From an uncultured Eubacterium sp. (GTDB lineage Bacteria; Bacillota; Clostridia; Oscillospirales; Acutalibacteraceae), in the NCBI GenBank assembly GCA_934561395.1, contig CAKTGF010000003.1:186001-250000 (forward strand): 64,000 nt of DNA, read 5' to 3'. Below the pieces are notes generated by a model. The model saw only the letters and a program-made list of their open reading frames with translations, did no database searches and was not told the DNA's origin. Below are positions 34,275 to 42,716 of the stretch, in pieces (position 1 is the stretch's first letter; each line of letters starts with the position of its first letter). The position numbers were made by a program, and so were the translations under genes.

Positions 34275-35630
34275 ATGACAGAACAGGAAAGACTTGATTT
34301 ATACACATCAATAGTGCCGAATGAACGGCAGCTTGCAATTCAGCAAATGCCCTTTTACGCCTTTATTCACTACAGCCTTAACACCTTTACAGGCAAGGAA
34401 TGGGGCAGCGGCAAGGAGAGCCCGGCAACCTTCAACCCCAAGGATCAAAACACCGACGAATGGTGCAGGGCAATAAAAGCCGCAGGAATGAAGGGTATTG
34501 TTTTAACCTGCAAGCACCACGACGGCTTTTGCCTTTGGCAAACCGATACAACGGAATTTTCAATAAAAAACAGCCCATACAAAAACGGCAGGGGCGATGT
34601 TGTAAGAGAGGTTGCAGAGTCCTGCAAAAAATACGGCTTAAAGTTCGGCGTTTATCTCTCCCCTTGGGACAGAAACAGCAAATACTACGGCACCGAAAAA
34701 TACAACGATTTTTACATAGCCCAGCTGACGGAGTTGCTGACAAATTACGGCGAAATATTTATGCTGTGGCTTGACGGCGCCTGCGGAGCAAGCAAGGATA
34801 ACAAGCCCGTTCAAAAATATGATTTTGAGCGGATTTGGTCAACGGCGCTTAAGTTGCAGCCAAACATAGTGATGTCAGGCTGTGCGCCTGACATACGCTG
34901 GGTGGGCAACGAAAGCGGCAGAGCAAGAAAAAGCGAATGGAATGTTGTGCCTAAATTTCAATACGAGCTGCAAAACATTGCCGCCAACTGCCAGGATGAC
35001 GACGATATTAAAAAATTTCAAAAGCGCTGCAACGATGTAATGATTGAGGACATAGGCTCAAGAGAGTTTTTAAAGGATTATAACGAATTTATGTGGTACC
35101 CTGCGGAGGTTGATGTTTCAATAAGGGCAGGCTGGTTTTACCACCCCTTTAGCGGATTTTCGCTAAAATCTCTTAACAGGCTTATGACGATTTATTACGG
35201 CAGCGTTGGCAGCAACTGCCTTTTGATACTTAACATTCCGCCAAACAGGCGTGGCAGATTTTGCAAAAGAGATATTGCACGGCTTAAGGAAATGGGCGAT
35301 ATGATAACGAAAGAAAATCACTGCCTGATTGACAGCCGCTGCAAAACTTTTAACAATGGAATGAAATACGAAATAAGCTTTAAAAAGCAATCTGTTGACC
35401 GATTAAGGCTTAGTGAGGACACCGAAAAATCCCAAAGAGTTGAAGAATTTGAAATTTATGCAGGTAATGACTGCGTATATCACGGCACGGTAATCGGCTT
35501 TTCAAAAATCGCAATATTTGACAGGCCCGTTGTTACCGACAGCCTGACCCTGATTATCAAATCATCAAGGAAAACACCGTATATCAACAAAATTGAGGTA
35601 TATAAAACAGGAGCATACAGAGTAAAATGA
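34275..35630 (+). CDS. GH29 alpha-L-fucosidase
   Basis: This 451-residue enzyme hydrolyses terminal alpha-L-fucose from glycans. GH29 segments are clear: FYAFIHYSLNTFTGKEWGSG, GMKGIVLTCKHHDGFCLW, YGLKFGVYLSPWDR, and the nucleophile region IFMLWLDGACG. A later conserved part is IMIEDIGSREF. The subfamily looks like the shorter GH29-B type (alpha-1,3/1,4-specific), which is an inference from pattern. There is no signal peptide, so action on imported oligosaccharides is likely. The ATG with AAAAGGA upstream is preferred to a TTG inside the previous gene. It overlaps the next fucosidase by 4 bases. Confidence 0.88.
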   Translation: MTEQERLDLYTSIVPNERQLAIQQMPFYAFIHYSLNTFTGKEWGSGKESPATFNPKDQNTDEWCRAIKAAGMKGIVLTCKHHDGFCLWQTDTTEFSIKNSPYKNGRGDVVREVAESCKKYGLKFGVYLSPWDRNSKYYGTEKYNDFYIAQLTELLTNYGEIFMLWLDGACGASKDNKPVQKYDFERIWSTALKLQPNIVMSGCAPDIRWVGNESGRARKSEWNVVPKFQYELQNIAANCQDDDDIKKFQKRCNDVMIEDIGSREFLKDYNEFMWYPAEVDVSIRAGWFYHPFSGFSLKSLNRLMTIYYGSVGSNCLLILNIPPNRRGRFCKRDIARLKEMGDMITKENHCLIDSRCKTFNNGMKYEISFKKQSVDRLRLSEDTEKSQRVEEFEIYAGNDCVYHGTVIGFSKIAIFDRPVVTDSLTLIIKSSRKTPYINKIEVYKTGAYRVK

Positions 35631-37105
35631 CTAAACAGGAATATTTAACACAAATTGAAAATGTAATTGAAAACGGAAAATTCAAGGCCACCTGGGCGTC
35701 CCTGAGCAATCACAAAACACCGGAGTGGTACCGTAACGCAAAATTCGGCATTTTTATTCACTGGGGAATTTACAGCGTGCCTGCCTTTTCCAACGAGTGG
35801 TACAGCAGAGAAATGTATGAAAAATCAAAGCCTGCCTACAAGCACCACATAAAAACCTACGGCAGCCAAAAGGATTTCGGCTACAAGGATTTTATACCCA
35901 TGTTTAAGGGGGAAAATTTTGCCCCCGAAAAATGGGCGGAGCTGTTTAAGGCCAGCGGCGCAAAATACATTATGCCGGTATCCGAGCACCACGACGGCTT
36001 CGCTATGTATGACACGGAATTTAACAGCTGGAACAGCGTTAATATGGCAATGCACCGTGATGTTATGGGCGAGGTTAAAAGCGCCTGCGAAAATGAGGGG
36101 CTGACCTACTGCGCCTCAAACCACAGGGCGGAACACTACTTTTTTATGAACACCGGCAGAGCCATTGACAGCGATGTTAACGATGAAAAATACGGGGATT
36201 TTTACGGCCCTGCCTACTACTGCGACGAGCTTTACGGCTACAAAATGGGGGCAACCACCGCAAATATCAGGACTGTATCCCCCACCGAGGAATTTTTGGA
36301 GGACTGGCTTGTAAGATGCTGCGAGTTTATTGACAAATATCAGCCGTCGGTATTTTATTTTGACTGGTGGATACAAAACCAAGGCTTTAAACCCTATCTT
36401 AAAAAATTTGCGGCATACTATTATAACCGTGCAGAGGAATGGGGCAAGGAGGTAACAATTAACTACAAAAAGCAGGCATACGCACCGGGTGTTGCCACCC
36501 TTGATGTGGAGCGTGGAGCACTTACGGATATTTCCCCGGAGGTATGGCAAACCTGTACATCAATTGCAAAAAACTCCTGGGGATATACCGAAAACAACCA
36601 ATTTAAAACGCCCTATCACATTATTTGCGATTTTATAGATATTGTAAGCAAAAACGGTAATATGCTTTTGAACATAGGCCCAAAAAGCGACGGAACCATA
36701 ACCGCCGAGGAAACCGAGGTGCTGCTTTCCATAGGAAAATGGCTGAAAACAAACGGCGAGGGCATATACGGCAGCAGACCGTTCAGAGTTTTCGGCGAGG
36801 GCAAGGTTAACGCCAAGGAGGGCTTTTTTAAGGATGGCAAGGCAAAGCCCTTTACAGAAAAGGATTTCAGATTTACATATAAAAACGGCTGTGTTTACGC
36901 CTTTCAGATGAAGCCCACCGCAGGAAGCTCGGTAATAATTAAGGAATTTAAGGAAATTGCCGAGGATATGCTTATAAACAGCGTTACCCTGCTTGAAACA
37001 GGCGAAAAGCTAACCTTTGAACGGAACAAAAAGCACATGGAAATAAAGCTAAACAGTCAGCTTAGCACAAATCTGCCTGTTTGCTTTAAAATAGAGATTG
37101 GGTAA
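35627..37105 (+). CDS. GH29 alpha-L-fucosidase (second, divergent copy)
   Basis: This 492-residue enzyme is a second GH29 fucosidase that differs strongly from its upstream neighbour. Conserved segments are AKFGIFIHWGIYSVPAFSNEW, YIMPVSEHHDGFAMYD, the nucleophile Asp in VFYFDWW, and NMLLNIGPKSDG near the end of the barrel. The C-terminal beta domain is complete. The pattern resembles the broad-specificity GH29-A group. There is no signal peptide. The ATG overlaps the preceding stop (ATGA), so the pair is translationally coupled; together they would cover different fucose linkages. Confidence 0.92.
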   Translation: MTKQEYLTQIENVIENGKFKATWASLSNHKTPEWYRNAKFGIFIHWGIYSVPAFSNEWYSREMYEKSKPAYKHHIKTYGSQKDFGYKDFIPMFKGENFAPEKWAELFKASGAKYIMPVSEHHDGFAMYDTEFNSWNSVNMAMHRDVMGEVKSACENEGLTYCASNHRAEHYFFMNTGRAIDSDVNDEKYGDFYGPAYYCDELYGYKMGATTANIRTVSPTEEFLEDWLVRCCEFIDKYQPSVFYFDWWIQNQGFKPYLKKFAAYYYNRAEEWGKEVTINYKKQAYAPGVATLDVERGALTDISPEVWQTCTSIAKNSWGYTENNQFKTPYHIICDFIDIVSKNGNMLLNIGPKSDGTITAEETEVLLSIGKWLKTNGEGIYGSRPFRVFGEGKVNAKEGFFKDGKAKPFTEKDFRFTYKNGCVYAFQMKPTAGSSVIIKEFKEIAEDMLINSVTLLETGEKLTFERNKKHMEIKLNSQLSTNLPVCFKIEIG

Positions 37106-37150
37106 TTAGGAAGCCAACAAAATCATTAACCAATATTTAGGAGATAGCGT

Positions 37151-38629
37151 ATGAAAAAGATAACAAAAATAATCATCTGTGCATTAACCGCCATTGCGGT
37201 TTTAGGCGCATCACTTGGGGTATATTTTGGCTACAGCGACACCTCGTTTGAGCAAAGAGAATACACTGTTGACAGCGAAGACGGCATGCTGAGAGTTGCG
37301 GTAATAAGCGACCTACAGCTCCCTGACAGCAACGACAAAACCACCCACCAATACGAAAGCTTTGAGGCAACCCTTACCATGCTGAAAAACAGGGGCATGG
37401 ATGTGCTTGTTATTGCAGGCGACTTTACAGATGTGTCAACAAAAGCCGCTTGGGGCACATATAAGGAGATATATGACAAGGTAATGGCAGACGCTGAACA
37501 ACCTATTAAACTTTGCATTATGGGCAATCACGATTACTGGCTGCCTATGTTTAACGAATGTTTTGAAATTCCCTCCCCTGCCAAGCAGCAAAGGCGCTAC
37601 ACAAAATACACAGGCGAGCCCGTTAATTCGCACAATGTAATCAACGGCTACCATTTTATTTGCTGGAGCTCTCTTGACGGTTCATACGACAAGTGCAACA
37701 AAAACACAGATAAGGTAAGAGCCGAGCTTGACAAGGCGGTTAAGGACGACCCCAACAAGCCGATTTTTGTTATTACTCATTTAAATCCGCAGGATACTGC
37801 CTACGGCTCAGATGATTGGGGCAATGCAGATATTAACACGGTGCTTAAGGATTATCCCCAAGTTATTTCCATTTCTGGTCACTCCCACTATTCATTAATT
37901 GACGAGCGCTCAATTTGGCAGAGGGACTACACCGCCTTTACCACACAAAGCCTTGATTACATTGAACTTGAACACGGCAAGTTTAACGGAAGTGTGCCAA
38001 AGGACGCCTATGGCAACAATATTGCAGAGGCGGTGCCCGGTTGCCTTTATATGACAGTGTCGCAGGACAATGTAACCGTTGAAAGGCTTGAGGCAAACAC
38101 AGGTAAACAGTTAAAGGAGCCTTGGGTTATCAGCGCACCCTTTGGGAAAAACACACAATTTACTCAAGCGAGAAGCGACAGTAACGCTGCCCCCACCCTT
38201 GACAAGGATTTAACCGTTAAAATTACAGATATTAAGGATGTTAACAACGGCAGCAATAGTAAAATGATTTCCTTTAAAGCAGGTGCTGACGATGACTTTG
38301 TTCATTCCTACAAACTCAAATTTTATGATGAAAGCAACAATTTATTAAGTTTTGAGGAAACGGATTACAGCGAGGGCTATGTTATCAAGTATGATAAAAA
38401 CGGCGATAAAGTTTCTAAAGATTCAAAGAAATATAAAAGTGCCGAATCAAAATCCGTTGACGAGCTCCTTTATTTCAGCGATTTTGTGTTAGGGCTTGAA
38501 AATATGTCCGACACGGCGGAGCTGAGACTGCCGGTTAACTTGCCCGACAGTGCAAAATATGTAAGCATAACCGCAATTGACTCCTGGGGAGCGGAAAGCA
38601 ACACCGTAATGTGCGAAATGGAAAGTTAA
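37151..38629 (+). CDS. Exported calcineurin-like metallophosphoesterase
   Basis: This 492-residue protein has an N-terminal hydrophobic anchor (residues 4-25) and a metallophosphoesterase domain with all metal motifs: AVISDLQLP, VIAGDFTD, CIMGNHDYW, FVITHLNP and SGHSHYS. A C-terminal beta-rich domain of about 150 residues follows. It is the only exported phosphoesterase in the operon, between the fucosidases and a GH16-like lipoprotein, so it may remove phosphate from a surface-bound glycan or glycoconjugate before import. That is inference; the substrate is unknown. Ribosome binding site AGGAGAT. Confidence 0.8.
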   Translation: MKKITKIIICALTAIAVLGASLGVYFGYSDTSFEQREYTVDSEDGMLRVAVISDLQLPDSNDKTTHQYESFEATLTMLKNRGMDVLVIAGDFTDVSTKAAWGTYKEIYDKVMADAEQPIKLCIMGNHDYWLPMFNECFEIPSPAKQQRRYTKYTGEPVNSHNVINGYHFICWSSLDGSYDKCNKNTDKVRAELDKAVKDDPNKPIFVITHLNPQDTAYGSDDWGNADINTVLKDYPQVISISGHSHYSLIDERSIWQRDYTAFTTQSLDYIELEHGKFNGSVPKDAYGNNIAEAVPGCLYMTVSQDNVTVERLEANTGKQLKEPWVISAPFGKNTQFTQARSDSNAAPTLDKDLTVKITDIKDVNNGSNSKMISFKAGADDDFVHSYKLKFYDESNNLLSFEETDYSEGYVIKYDKNGDKVSKDSKKYKSAESKSVDELLYFSDFVLGLENMSDTAELRLPVNLPDSAKYVSITAIDSWGAESNTVMCEMES

Positions 38630-38630
38630 T

Positions 38631-39674
38631 ATGAAAAAAATACTATGCTTAATACTTACAATAACATTAATATTAGGGGTGGTTTCAATGGCGACTGCAT
38701 GCTCAAAAAAACAGGATGAAAGCTGGAAGGAAAACAAGGCCTATGATTTATCACTGCCTGTTTTAAACGAGGACGGCTGGTATCTTGTTTTTGAGGATGA
38801 CTTTGACGGAAGCACACTTAACGAAAACATAAAATTCGGCGAAAGCTACACAGGCAACAAGGAAATTTGGACCACATCGCCCCACGCAATAAGGTGGCAA
38901 AGCGATAACGAAAAAAAGCCGCAGCAGGCCTGCTATTGGTGCGACGAAATGGTTGAGATTAAAAATTCAAACCTTATTATTCATTCAAGATATGAGGATA
39001 ACCACACCTGCAACGGCGACTGCCCAAAGCAGGGACGCTTTACCGGCGGCATTGAAACCCGAAAAATATCCGGGGATAACAACAATAACAAGGGCACAAA
39101 TGACGAGCTTTTGTTCTCGCAGGCATTCGGATATTTTGAATGCAAGGTAAAATTTCCCAACTCAAAGGGCTTGTGGTCTGCCTTTTGGCTACAATCGTCA
39201 AACATGCGAAAGGTTGGCTCCGAGGGTGAGGACGGAACCGAAATTGATGTGTTTGAAAGCGCATTTATCAATTCAAAAAGCAGCAAAATGGGCCACGCTC
39301 TACTTTGGGACGGCTACGGCAAAAGCGCCAAAAGCTCCCCTTACATAACGAAGCTTTCTCAAGATTTGTATGACGGCTACCACACCTTTGCACTAAAGTG
39401 GACCCCCGAATACTATGTATTTTACATTGACGGCGAGCCCACCTGGACAACAAGGGATGGAGATGTGTCAAAGGTTAAGGAGTTTTTACGCTTTACAGTT
39501 GAAATTGACGCAGGCGACGGTTGGGGCCCACACGGTCAAAAGATAGGAAAATTTAATGACTCTTTACCTGCGGACGATTTTATGGTAGAGTATATTAAAG
39601 TATATCAAAACTCAAACTACGAGCAATTCGTTAAAAGCGATGATGAATTCTCAGGAACAATTGATTTAAACTAA
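38631..39674 (+). CDS. GH16-type glycoside hydrolase lipoprotein
   Basis: This 347-residue predicted lipoprotein (lipobox ATAC, Cys24) has a GH16 concanavalin-like domain. The catalytic motif EIDVFE (E-x-D-x-x-E) lies in GEDGTEIDVFESAF; upstream are VFEDDFDG and SQAFGYFECKVKFP, and downstream TFALKWTPEYYVFYIDG, all typical of the fold. GH16 includes laminarinases, lichenases and the endo-beta-galactosidases that act on mucin-type O-glycans and keratan sulfate. Given its fucosidase and hexosaminidase partners, an endo-acting host-glycan enzyme is the best guess. An inserted cysteine pair (HTCNGDCPK) may form a disulfide. One base separates it from the upstream gene. Confidence 0.82.
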   Translation: MKKILCLILTITLILGVVSMATACSKKQDESWKENKAYDLSLPVLNEDGWYLVFEDDFDGSTLNENIKFGESYTGNKEIWTTSPHAIRWQSDNEKKPQQACYWCDEMVEIKNSNLIIHSRYEDNHTCNGDCPKQGRFTGGIETRKISGDNNNNKGTNDELLFSQAFGYFECKVKFPNSKGLWSAFWLQSSNMRKVGSEGEDGTEIDVFESAFINSKSSKMGHALLWDGYGKSAKSSPYITKLSQDLYDGYHTFALKWTPEYYVFYIDGEPTWTTRDGDVSKVKEFLRFTVEIDAGDGWGPHGQKIGKFNDSLPADDFMVEYIKVYQNSNYEQFVKSDDEFSGTIDLN

Positions 39675-39693
39675 ACAAAGCGAGGAGATAATT

Positions 39694-41325
39694 ATGATTA
39701 AAATTATTCCACAGCCCTATTATTCAATGGAAAAAAGCGGCAAAAAGGTTATTAACGGAGAATCTAATGTTTGGTGCAGCACAAAATTAAAGGAGCATAT
39801 TGAGCTTTTTAAGGAGCTTTTCCCCTTTATCAAAAGCAAAAATATTAACTACTCCGAAAACACCAAAAAGGAATATGACATTGAATTGGTATTCGATAAG
39901 CTCCAAAAGGAGGAATGTTACACTATCGAGTGCAACGAAAAGCATTTAAAAATCAGCACCTCTACATATTCAGGCATGCTTTATGCAATGCAAACCTTAA
40001 AGCAAATGCTGTTTTTCCAATTAAAAAAGGATGAAATCGAAATCCCCTGCTTTGATATTCAAGACCAACCAAGGTTCAAATACAGGGGCGTTCAGCTTGA
40101 CGAGGCACGGCACTTTTTCGGCGAGGAAAGCGTTAAAAGACTGCTCCGCCTTATGGCTTTTTACAAGCTGAATGTTTTGCACTGGCATTTAACAGATGAC
40201 CAGGGCTGGCGTGTTGAAATTGAGAAATACCCAAGGCTTATAGAAATCGGCTCCAAGAGAAAGGACACAAATATTCACGGCTGGCATTCAACCGATATGA
40301 CAGGAGAACCCTACGAGGGTTACTACACAAAAGCTCAAATTAGGGACATTGTATCCTACGCTCAAAAGCTTAATATTACAATTATACCCGAAATTGATAT
40401 GCCTGCTCACTTTGCGGCTGCCATGGCGGCATACAACTGGCTCGGCTGCCGTGAAATTCCCTGCGAGGTGCACTGGTTCTTTGGGGGCAGAGTGCCGTTT
40501 TCAATGAATTGGAAGGATTGGAACAGGTCGGCCTGCCCAGGCAAGGAAACCACCTATGAATTCATTTTCAATGTTATTGATGAAATTGCAGAGTTGTTCC
40601 CTGCAAAATATTTTCACATTGGCGGCGACGAGGCACCAAAGGACGAATGGAAAAAATGCCCCAACTGTAAAAAAACAATGGAGCAAAACGGCTTAAAGAA
40701 CGTGGAGGAGTTGCAAGGCTACTTTAACAACAGAATTGCAAAGCATCTGAAAGAAAAGGGCAAATCGCTTATTGTGTGGAACGAGGCACTCAAGGCCAAC
40801 AACCTTGATTTATCGGTTATCGGTCAATATTGGACCCCGCAATATGACCCCAATGTAAAAAAAGAGTTAAAGAGAGGCAGAAATTTCATTATAAGCAAGC
40901 ACCAGGCCTTTTACTTTGATATGAGCTATTGCCAATATCCCCTTGCCGACACCTACAATTTTGAACCCACCGACAAGATTGTTCCACGGGAGTGCGAAAG
41001 CCAAATTTTAGGCGTTGAGGGCCATTTGTGGAGTGAATGGATACCAAGCAGAGAAAAGCTTGATATGCAGTTGTTCCCAAGAGCATTAGCCCTTGCAGAG
41101 GACGGCTGGAGCTGTAAATATGATAAGAATATCAAGAATTTTTATGACCGTATTCCATACCACGAAACCATGCTTGACAGCTTTGGCGTTAATTATGCCG
41201 AAAAAGAAATTGCAAACCCAAATGGCTTAATTTACCGCAAAAAAGAGGTTGCAAAATGGATGAGCTGCGACCAGGACAGAGAGCTTAGAAGAAACGATAT
41301 TCTTAAAAACAAAAGAAATAAATAG
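39694..41325 (+). CDS. GH20 beta-N-acetylhexosaminidase
   Basis: This 543-residue enzyme removes terminal beta-GlcNAc or beta-GalNAc by substrate-assisted catalysis. It has a GH20b-type N-terminal domain (1-125), then the barrel with RGVQLDEARHFF, NVLHWHLTDDQGWRVEI, IIPEIDMPAHF and the catalytic Asp-Glu pair in HIGGDEAPK, followed by GQYWTPQ and LWSEWI. There is no signal peptide. An unusual four-cysteine element is KKCPNCKK. It is the last gene of the glycan operon. Its product GlcNAc could feed the nagB step encoded later in the window. Ribosome binding site GAGGAGA. Confidence 0.93.
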   Translation: MIKIIPQPYYSMEKSGKKVINGESNVWCSTKLKEHIELFKELFPFIKSKNINYSENTKKEYDIELVFDKLQKEECYTIECNEKHLKISTSTYSGMLYAMQTLKQMLFFQLKKDEIEIPCFDIQDQPRFKYRGVQLDEARHFFGEESVKRLLRLMAFYKLNVLHWHLTDDQGWRVEIEKYPRLIEIGSKRKDTNIHGWHSTDMTGEPYEGYYTKAQIRDIVSYAQKLNITIIPEIDMPAHFAAAMAAYNWLGCREIPCEVHWFFGGRVPFSMNWKDWNRSACPGKETTYEFIFNVIDEIAELFPAKYFHIGGDEAPKDEWKKCPNCKKTMEQNGLKNVEELQGYFNNRIAKHLKEKGKSLIVWNEALKANNLDLSVIGQYWTPQYDPNVKKELKRGRNFIISKHQAFYFDMSYCQYPLADTYNFEPTDKIVPRECESQILGVEGHLWSEWIPSREKLDMQLFPRALALAEDGWSCKYDKNIKNFYDRIPYHETMLDSFGVNYAEKEIANPNGLIYRKKEVAKWMSCDQDRELRRNDILKNKRNK

Positions 41326-41335
41326 TAAACAGACA

Positions 41336-41371
41336 AAAACCTCTTGCAAAAACTGCAGGAGGTTTTATTTT
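41336..41371 (+). terminator. Rho-independent terminator of the glycan operon
   Basis: A 13-bp stem with one wobble pair (41336-41348 with 41354-41366) and a 5-base loop is followed by ATTTTT. Confidence 0.82.
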
Positions 41372-41375
41372 TGCG

Positions 41376-41411
41376 CAAAAAAATAACAGATAGATTACTC
41401 TATCTGTTATT
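41376..41411 (-). terminator. Rho-independent terminator of the str operon (after tuf)
   Basis: A perfect 13-bp stem (41382-41394 with 41399-41411) with loop TTAC is followed on the minus strand by seven T. Confidence 0.85.
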
Positions 41412-41429
41412 TATTATCAGTAAATCAAA

Positions 41430-42623
41430 TTACTCACCGATTGCTGTAACAACGCCTGAACCTACTGTTCTGCCGCCTTCACGAATAGCGAAACGAAGTC
41501 CCTCTTCGATAGCGATAGGAGTGATAAGTTCAACCTTCATGTCAACGTTATCGCCGGGCATACACATCTCTGTACCTTCAGGAAGAGTGATAACGCCTGT
41601 TACGTCAGTTGTTCTGAAATAGAACTGAGGACGATAGTTGTTGAAGAAAGGAGTATGACGGCCACCCTCGTCCTTAGAAAGAACGTAAACTTGGCCTGTG
41701 AAGTTTGTGTGTGGCTTGATTGAGCCAGGAGCTGCAAGAACCTGACCTCTCTTGATTTCAGATCTTTGAACACCACGAAGAAGACAACCAATGTTGTCGC
41801 CAGCCTCAGCGTAGTCAAGAATCTTTCTGAACATCTCGATACCTGTGCAAACTGTTGACTTGATTTCTTCCTCAAGACCTACCATCTCAACAACATCGTT
41901 GGTGTTGAGCTTACCTCTTTCTACTCTACCGGTTGCAACAGTACCACGACCAGTGATAGTGAATACGTCCTCAACAGGCATAAGGAAAGGAAGGTCAGCC
42001 TTACGGTCAGGAGTAGGAATATATTCATCAACTGCATCCATAAGCTCAGCGATGCAAGCGCAAGCAGGATCGTCGTTTGATGATGCCTCAAGTGCCTTAA
42101 GAGCAGAACCCTTAATGATTGGGCAGTCCTCATCGAATTCATACTCAGCAAGAGTTTCACGAATTTCCATTTCAACAAGCTCAAGAAGCTCTGGGTCGTC
42201 AACTTGGTCAGTCTTGTTCATGAAAACAACGATTGCCGGAACGCCAACCTGACGAGCAAGGAGTAAGTGCTCCTTAGTTTGAGCCATAGGACCATCTGTT
42301 GATGCGATTACAAGGATAGCGCCGTCCATCTGAGCAGCACCTGTAATCATGTTCTTAATATAGTCAGCGTGACCTGGGCAGTCAACGTGAGCATAGTGAC
42401 GCTTATCTGTCTCGTACTCAACGTGAGCTGTGTTGATTGTGATACCACGCTCTCTCTCTTCAGGAGCCTTATCAATATCTGCATAGTCTTCAAACTTTGC
42501 ATAGCCCTTGTTAGCAAGGTACTTAGTGATAGCAGCTGTAAGAGTTGTCTTACCGTGGTCAACGTGACCGATTGTACCAATGTTTACGTGTGGTTTGGTA
42601 CGGTTAAAATGTTCTTTTGCCAT
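41430..42623 (-). CDS. tuf: Elongation factor Tu
   Basis: EF-Tu delivers aminoacyl-tRNA to the ribosome as a GTP complex. The 397-residue protein has G1 GHVDHGKTTL (19-28), the switch I RGITI, DCPGHADYIKNMI, NKTD and the complete domains 2 and 3, ending VGSGVVTAIGE. It has its own internal promoter in the gap after fusA and a strong terminator, so it can be expressed above the rest of the operon. Confidence 0.98.
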   Translation of the reverse strand: MAKEHFNRTKPHVNIGTIGHVDHGKTTLTAAITKYLANKGYAKFEDYADIDKAPEERERGITINTAHVEYETDKRHYAHVDCPGHADYIKNMITGAAQMDGAILVIASTDGPMAQTKEHLLLARQVGVPAIVVFMNKTDQVDDPELLELVEMEIRETLAEYEFDEDCPIIKGSALKALEASSNDDPACACIAELMDAVDEYIPTPDRKADLPFLMPVEDVFTITGRGTVATGRVERGKLNTNDVVEMVGLEEEIKSTVCTGIEMFRKILDYAEAGDNIGCLLRGVQRSEIKRGQVLAAPGSIKPHTNFTGQVYVLSKDEGGRHTPFFNNYRPQFYFRTTDVTGVITLPEGTEMCMPGDNVDMKVELITPIAIEEGLRFAIREGGRTVGSGVVTAIGE

Positions 42624-42668
42624 TGGAATTTCCTCCTTAAAATTTACAATAGTAAAATTGTCAATGAT

Positions 42669-42697
42669 ATTCTATCAAAAAGCGATTAAAATATCAA
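42669..42697 (-). promoter_or_regulatory. Internal sigma-A promoter of tuf
   Basis: TTGATA (42692-42697), 17 bp, TAGAAT (42669-42674) on the minus strand, inside the fusA-tuf gap. It would give extra tuf transcription. Confidence 0.72.
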
Positions 42698-42716
42698 GTA
42701 TTTTTGTTAAATATTA

